In this document: positions 56,963 to 64,000 of the stretch, one piece after another
Layout of the letters: each line of letters opens with the position of its first letter
Position numbering within the stretch: the first letter of the stretch is position 1
Origin: Chrysomallon squamiferum
Taxonomy: Eukaryota > Mollusca > Gastropoda > Neomphalida > Peltospiridae
Direction: 5' to 3'
Length of the DNA: 64,000 nt
Assembly (NCBI GenBank): GCA_012295275.1
Contig: CM022665.1
Span: forward strand, 33,594,022-33,658,021
Notes under the pieces: model-generated
The model's input: only the letters and a program-made list of their open reading frames with translations
What the model was told of the DNA's origin: nothing
Database searches by the model: none
Translations under genes and position numbers: made by a program

Positions 56963-59900
56963 TATATTCCCAATCTGAGTGTTAAGATTATTTCATATTT
57001 TTTCGTTCATATGATTTTGACGGCTGATAATTAATAATTAAAAAATAAAACAAATAAAACAAATAAGAAAAATAAAATTCTAATATACATTAATATTAAT
57101 AAAATAAAAGCTTATATAATAACCTGTCAGTAACTTATATTTACACGCATTAATATTAATTAGATTATATTTATCAGTTTTATAGAATTAAATTTGAATA
57201 ACAGAGTAATTTATCACTCTTTTAAAAATTAGAACGGACAGTTTTTATTTAACTTGTATTCAGGGTTCATATCGTTTAGTTAGAAAATGACTGGAGTCCC
57301 GTCAAAACACTTTAGTTATATATTATTTACTCCACCTCTCTGTTAATTTCATTCTAAGGCTTTTTCTAACCGTTTATTATACTGTATAAATGTTATTAAG
57401 CCCACCTATCTGTCTTTATTACTTTTAATATGAAAAATGTGGCATTTAACAACAATAAAAATGTACGTAAATATAAAGATTTTACCCTAACGACTTCGGT
57501 TGTCAACAAAAACTAAGGCAAATGCTGTACCGTAAATTCTCTAAAGACATCGAAACATTTCTGGCTTATCGTTTTAATTATAATATAAATATAAATAATA
57601 TATATAAAAAAATATAATAATAATAATAATAATAATAATAACAGCCTTTTTGTGTGTATCGATGGTGTGGATGTGTGCATTTGTTAATATAAAATAAATG
57701 ATTAAATTACAGAAAAGGTTTTGTTAGTTATTGTTTTCGCAATAGGAATATAACAGGAATATGTACATAGTTATGCCTATGATTATCCTTATGTTTGTCA
57801 ACAGAGTAAGTGTCTGCATGCGCTTTATTGTTTTACTTTTATCATAGTCTTCAGATTATTACTAAGTATATTTTTTATAAACTGGTTATTTTTATCTTTT
57901 AAGGTGCCTCGTTGTTTGATGTATTGATGCTCTAAAGAATTAGATGGAATTTACGAATCGCCTTCACCTAGAGTTACGTCCCATTTCCGTATCTTACTGC
58001 ATGTAGAAGCTTTTCATTTATTAATAAGTAAAGAATATATATTAAAATGTATTTACTCCAGAAAATAGGTGACTTTTTGGCGTACTGGTATCTACAATAT
58101 ATTTTGACGACATCATTATATATGCTGGAACCAGCAGAGAGAAGAGTTTTTAGTATCCTTTTAGTATAAATCATGAGCAATGTGCTTGGTTGGTGATCGC
58201 CGAATTCGTGTTATTGTTAATGAATCATTGGAATTTGTAATAAATTACGCAAAAGAAAAGAAATTTAAGAAATGAAGTAGGCTTTGTTTTTCTGTTACGA
58301 TTATTGCTTTTATTATAATTAGTATTTAATCGTATATGTTTACTGAAAGTTTAACATATTGATTTATCTTACTTTAATATTGATTGTCTCACTAAACTAT
58401 GTACATTTGGTGACTTGTCACTAAAAGCAAAAAGTAAAGTGAATAGTGATACTGACAGTCATTCATATTTTAATGAGATTGCCCAGTTGCTGAAATTATA
58501 TCCACAGCACGAAACTGCTATTTTTCAGTATCTGTTATAATTTTAGGATTGATAATGATATTGTAACTATTCAATTGAGTTTATTAAACAAGACAACATT
58601 TTTTTATTTTTTTATTTTTTTATTTTTTATTTATTTTTTGTTAGTGTTACCAATATAACTAATTAGTTTTAGTGAATATTTTGTTTTTAATGTTTGGCTT
58701 TTACCACCAAATGAATTGCATTCTGATAACATGATATTGTATCATATTAATTATTATTTACATTAGAAGCAGAACAAATTGCTGAAAATCTTCAGTAAAA
58801 TCTCTTCTAACAAACTGTAGACCTAAACTGCTAACATTTTCAAACAAAATAACAACAACAGAAATCATGTACTGTAAATAAATTATTTGATCAGTTTTTT
58901 GGTTACAGATTTAAGATATTTCAGTGTTTGTAAAGGTGTATATAATTTACCTTATCAGCAAGTTCAGTTATTTGAGAACATAATTGCACATTGTATTCTG
59001 TAGAAATTACACACATGTTTATAGTAATGGCTTCTTTGATATATTTTGATCACAAGAATTCCGTTACTCCTTTTATAATTATTTTATACCTGCCCATCTA
59101 TTTTAAACTTAGTGCTTGCTGTGCTAGTTACAGTTTTAACATCCCTTTAATTACACTGTATTATTTGTGCTTTGGCATATTTCAGTATCAGTCAGACACG
59201 TGTCAAAAAAATTATGGTTTATAGAGATTAACTGAAAGTGAAAATTAGGCTCATGTACATGATATGGCCTCAGTATTAAAGATATTAATTATGTTAAATG
59301 CACTATTTAGCACGTTAAAAGATATAAAGGTCATCATTTTAGTATTGTTAACAGGTCATCTCTTTTTCTTTTTTTTCAGTTATATACATAACATTTTTAC
59401 ATTAGGAATAGATTTATCACTGGGAGTGAGATTCCTGGACAGTAAGAGAGAATACAAGCTGTGTGCTGTTTGAAACTGTTGTCTGTGTTATATGAAAATA
59501 TACAATAGTAATGTAGATTGGTGTTATCTGGAACTTATAGAAATATACATTTCTATACAATACACAATTAATATTGCTGAATATAATAAAAAATTAATAA
59601 TTTTCATAAGACAAGTACTCTTTAGCAGCTAGAATTGCAAACAAAAATTTAAAAATGAAAAAGTGCATTTCAGTTTATCAAAACAAATTAATCAAGGAAA
59701 AACAATGTTACTTTTATATTTGTCATAATCTAGATTCATGTGAAATGTTAACTTGTTTATAAAAATTATGGTGAAAAAAAATTCAGGTTAATGCTTTATG
59801 TTGCTTTGCCCCATAGAGAATAAGTCACTGACAGAAATGTAAAATTATTTATAACAAACAGATAGATATATAGATATAGCAGCTTAACCAGTGTTATACT

Positions 59901-61432
59901 CTTGTTGTTTTAATATCAATGTAAGAAAATTGGACTGTTTTCAGCACTTTCATTAGCACCCCATTAAATACTCTGTTTTTCTCATAACAAAACAAATAGA
60001 GCAACTGGTAAAAACTTGCAGTGGTATGATGTCATTTCCTATGGGCCTTGATCACTAGTAAAAGACAATATTTTTGTAATATGTCACAGGAAGAATAATT
60101 AAGCTGCAAAAAACCCACTTTATTTAATCTGGTTAAATCATTAAAATAAATGTTATTTTGAACTAATGGCATATGTTAAAAATAAATCATTTAATTAAAG
60201 TTTAGCAAATTTATTTACAGTTGTTGATATCATTTAATGTTTGGTTTTTAATCTGTCCAGGTATACATTACTGTTTGTGATTTTTCATGGTGTCTTTTTG
60301 ATTATCAAGAAATATGGAATGTATTTCCCATTAAAATGTTTCCATTTTCTCAGGCATAATATTTCTTATATGGCATGTTGTTTTCAGAAATTATTTTAAT
60401 TATGAATAGATCAAATTTTAATGGCAATGTTATATATTATTGTATTAGGATAATGCTTAACAAAATTTCTTGTTTTATTTTAATTTGTTGTTGTATTTAT
60501 TATTATTATTATTAATGCATAGTTTATCACTTCTGAAAATCATATAATATTAAATACATAAAGGAATCTTTTGATTAAATTTTGCTTGCGCTTAGATTGG
60601 AGAAAGCTATTTATTTTATTGCATTAAAAATTTTAATACTAATATTATACAGGTTTGCATTTATCTGCCAATCCTAAACTGATGCGATTTCTGCCTTTGT
60701 TTTTATTTTATTGTATGTTATTGTAAAGAAACATTTGTAATATTTTTATGAATCAAATTCTAATTGTTTTGTTTTTCTTGCTGGCTGTGTTGTCTGTGAA
60801 TCACCATTACTAATAGTTAATATATATATATATATATATATATGTAATAGATAGTGAAGCTATTTGAATAAGGATATGTTTTGGGTTACAGTCACTATGT
60901 GTTTAAATGATAAGTAATAATAAAAGTACAGACATAGCTCATGTCATAATCTCTTTTAAATAATACATTTAGTTTCATAGTTAATGAATAAGTTTTTTAC
61001 AGTTATTTAAAACTACATATTTCCTGTATGTAAAAAAGCATTTACCTTACATGTACTAACTTGAATGCTTAACTGCTATTGGGAGACTCAAAGAGTAAAC
61101 AGTGCAGATAAATAGTATTTGAATTTATGCTGGGGATAAGCCGGAGAGATTGAATGACACTCTATTGTGTACTTATAATTGTATTTTTTATATCAAGTGC
61201 TACCTAATATGCAAGACATGGCTCCCATTGATGTAGCCATGACAACCAAACATTGACACCTGTTAAACATTTAGTTCAATCTTTGATTTCTTTCTTTCTT
61301 TCTTGTTTTGTTGTTGTCTGTGTGAGTGTGTGTGGAAATTTCTGGATCAGGGGATTATGATTTAGATTAATCGTTGTAGTACACTGTTTGTTTTAATCAC
61401 ACAGAATGTTTGAGAGTGAATATATGTGAAAC
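56655..61432. other. Intergenic region between the divergent ASB and SPT-subunit genes
   Basis: It must contain the 5' exon(s) and promoters of both flanking genes, which are transcribed away from each other, but I could not place them. A minus-strand patch near 58,010-57,970 reads NEKLLHAVRYGN, which is ankyrin-like, but its splice phase does not fit the known first exon. Repeats: (CA)n at 56919-56961, (AAT)n at about 57,617-57,640, TTTTTA repeats at about 58,598-58,640, and (TA)n at about 60,822-60,843. Confidence 0.4.
56919..56961. repeat. (CA)n microsatellite
   Basis: About 43 bp of uninterrupted CA, upstream of the first located ASB exon. Confidence 0.9.
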
Positions 61433-62947
61433 ATGAGGAGCAGTTCAGTGATGGCTAATGTTGTGAAACGTATTACAGCTTGTCTGAGTGCGTGGTATCT
61501 GAAATATTCTCTCTTCATTCCGGTTTACATGTTGGATCCAACCGAGGCTTGTATCGTCAGTATCTTTTAAGTTATTTAAAACAATTTTTTTTAAATCTGA
61601 AATTACAAAGAAAATTTGATAGTTGAGACATATTTTATACAGAGAAAACTATAGATAGTATCATTGGTATACTAACAGATTAATACTGTTATATTTACTG
61701 ATATGAGCAAACTGACCTGGATGTGTTTGTTTTCAAAGTATTAATTAGATTTGCATGCATCTACATGTTACAATGTATTTATTGATTGTGCTTACTTTTC
61801 ATTTAGTTAAAATGTGGTTTTTAACAGGTAGGTTTTAATATATTTTGAAATGATAGATTTGTTCCAGTTTGTAAATTTGATGTAAATGTTGAAATAATAT
61901 GGATGTAAAAATTTCATTTTAATACCAATTTATTTACTGTTGTGTATTCATTAATACTGAAAATGATAAACATTTTTGGTGCTTAATATGGAAAGCAAAT
62001 GCAAGTTAAGTCGAGTAAAAATATTTTTTTTTAAATTGTATCATGCTTACTTGTTGAAGTCCTTTAGCTTTTATCTGATTTGTAGTAAATTATAACTTCA
62101 GTAACATTTCAGGCTAAAATTGTTTTGTTTTTTTTGTTTTTTTTATTGTATTTACTGCTATTTTTTAAAGTACATACCTAAAATGAAATTCTTGTACTTG
62201 AATAATAGTATAAAATATGCTTTCCTTATTGAATTAAATTTCACTTGTTGGAACAATACATTCTGTTAGTGTTTATGCAGTCATATTTTGTACTTTTTTA
62301 TAAGTAAATATTTTGTTTTTAAAAATGGAGATGAAACCCTGTTAAATTTTAGTAGTGGATTTGTTTAGATTTTGATGATTATTATTTTAACTTGAAAAAT
62401 CACTTTAATTTCTTCCTAGTTTCAAATAATACACTACATATTTAAATTTATGAATATTTAACTTTTATATTGCATTATAATATTTACCTTTTGTAACAAA
62501 TTTTATTTAAACTGTCAGTTTATGAAATAAATTTGCAAATGAATGTGTCAGTTTTAATATAATTTTATTTGTTAATGTAAAGTGCAGATATATTTTTGTA
62601 CACCCCTAATATTTTTTTATATTTAAATGTTTGTTTGAATTACAATTTTTAAATTGTTTCAGTATTAATACATTTTTCAGTTTGGTTTGAATTTACATGC
62701 ATATTTGAAATTATTTCAGTACAACAACATCATTGTTGTTATTATTATTTAAATTGTTTGATCTGAAAACCGTTTCCTTAACAAAGTCTCAGATGCTCTC
62801 TTGGTTGCTCTGATTGCTATGTGTGTGTACACTAGTTATCTATTCCTGCCTGGTCATGCAATAATGCTGTACAACTTCATCAAGTACATGCTGGGACTGG
62901 TACCAGAAGAACATCCGTTGGGCTCTGGGCATCCAACTTCAGTATGA
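61433..62947 (+). CDS. Serine palmitoyltransferase small subunit (SPTSSA/SPTSSB-like), two coding exons
   Basis: Exons 61433-61559 and 62793-62947 join in phase through GT-AG sites (GTATCT donor; AAAGTCTCAG acceptor), giving 93 residues. The core aligns with human SPTSSA/B: SAWYLKYSLFIPVYMLDPTE, then VNALLVALIAMCVYTSYLF, then LPGHAIMLYNFIKYM. Especially diagnostic are the MLDPTE (MLEPWE) block, the following Asn and the MxxYTxYxFxPxH motif. Small subunits sit in the ER membrane bound to the SPTLC1/SPTLC2 heterodimer, stimulate condensation of serine with acyl-CoA in sphingolipid synthesis, and set acyl-chain preference. The stop TGA at 61427-61429 precedes the ATG in frame. A CACACAG acceptor at 61404 implies a 5' untranslated exon. 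The C-terminal tail (LGLVPEEHPLGSGHPTSV) is longer than in SPTSSA. An alternative start is Met7. Confidence 0.9.
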
Positions 62948-64000
62948 GAGAAGATGAATACTATCAACCTGTGATATCACAACTATCTTAGCACAAACCT
63001 GACAATATGAAGTGCACAGCATCTTTTTTGTTTTTGTTTTCATGGGTTATTAATTTTGACAGCATCTCGTTACGAAAGTATGAATTTGTTCTCTAATGTT
63101 AAAAGCTTCTGCCAGTACTCTGGAGGACCAAAACAAAATAATAATAATCATAATAATAATAATAAGAAGAATAAGAATAAAAATAAGAATAAGAATAATA
63201 TAAAATATTGACAACTTTGAAATTTCATACCAGTAACTGGTTTTAGTCGGATTTCATTTTTCATGTCTTTATTATTTTTATTTTTTTTCCCATCCATTGT
63301 ATACTAATAGAGGAAGAATAAGAAATGCAATTTCATTTAATACAAAATCCCATATTAACAAAAATAGATACTTTTTCTTTTTATTGTAACATGCTTCTGT
63401 ACAGCATAGCTTTTACTTTCATTTGATGATGCCTTATTTTAATTGCATTTCAAATACAATATTCTTGTGAAATTTATATTGTTCCTTTCTTGGCTTGTTC
63501 ACTTGAAGAATTCTTGATATTGTTTTATTTCACCACTTTTGAAATCAGTTGTAATTCGTAAATATTATGTTTTTGAAATATAGGTTCATTTCTATATTTT
63601 TATTATTATTTATTTTTTTATTTATTATTTATTTTTTTTATATTAAAGATCACTTTAGATCAAATGTCAATCCATACTGATTAAAATTGCAGAAATATGT
63701 TGATTTGTGTATTTGTTACATTTCTGCAGAAAACATTTCTTTGTAATTTAGTCATAAGTGTAGCATATTTATGGATGTATATCACATTTATGTGACATAT
63801 ATCACACTTAAAACATATATTGGATGTACAAACATTCTTAACAGTTTTAGATTTTGTATAAAATTGTGGAGTAGTTTTGTTAGAAAATGTGAATTGCAGT
63901 GAATATCATTATAGTAAGACAAAAATTATTAATTTGTGCTTAGAAGAAAAAAAGGAAAAGGCTTAGGGTTTTCTTGTTTGCTGTTGTTTTTTGAATGTTG
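62948..64000 (+). other. Probable 3' UTR of the SPT small-subunit gene and beyond
   Basis: AT-rich sequence with an (AAT/AAG)n tract at about 63,138-63,198. Possible polyadenylation signals include ATTAAA at about 63,643-63,648. No other gene was seen to the window end. Confidence 0.4.

Noticed and set aside
57974-58180. Minus-strand 68-codon frame upstream of the ASB exons
   Set aside because: It contains a short ankyrin-like phrase at its end, but no donor gives the phase required by exon 56654-56456. It is noted only as a lead.

Overview
The window looks like metazoan nuclear DNA, most likely from a lophotrochozoan mollusc. It is AT-rich, its genes are split by GT-AG introns, and its intergenic DNA is full of (CA)n, (CT)n, GATA/GACA and TATA-type microsatellites. 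Dense mixed CA/TA/CATA tracts are common in cephalopods, so an octopus- or squid-like genome is my best guess, but this is inference only. There are no bacterial-style operons, CRISPR arrays or recognisable rRNA/tRNA genes.

Left part (1-17,049). The 5' end of a minus-strand Polycomb Scm/SCMH1-like MBT gene runs off the left edge. It is followed by a decayed KRBA2-type integrase pseudogene, a CpG-containing promoter-like patch near 5.7 kb, and a degenerate I-clade non-LTR retrotransposon (about 5.94-10.44 kb) with zinc knuckles, endonuclease, RT and RNase H remains and an (ATTT)n tail. Next come a possible second retroelement fragment, an element flanked by ~50 bp inverted repeats (11.5-12.3 kb), a 714 bp Tigger/pogo-like MITE with a transposase-derived remnant, and a long AT-rich stretch.

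Centre (17,050-37,880). About 3.1 near-identical copies of a ~6.76 kb unit lie head to tail. Each full unit carries one gene with a TATA box, a short untranslated first exon, a signal-peptide exon, an Arg/Gly-rich exon containing nine GGFxQ-like pentapeptides, and a last exon completing a six-cysteine mature protein. The predicted preprotein is 195 residues. The leftmost copy is a truncated, frameshifted relic, the next has a frameshift in its signal exon, and the last two are intact. I do not recognise the family. This array is the most novel element of the window.

Right part (37,881-64,000). A complete 13-exon LRRC74A/B-like leucine-rich-repeat gene (588 residues, all splice phases consistent) spans 39.2-50.2 kb on the plus strand. 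A minus-strand ankyrin-repeat/SOCS-box (ASB) gene occupies 53.3-56.7 kb, with its 5' exon not located. A two-exon serine palmitoyltransferase small-subunit gene (93 residues) lies at 61.4-62.9 kb. These genes are unrelated in function: a chromatin repressor, a tandemly amplified secreted protein, an LRR protein, an E3-ligase adaptor and a sphingolipid-synthesis subunit. All gene models come from reading the sequence; none was tested against transcripts or databases.
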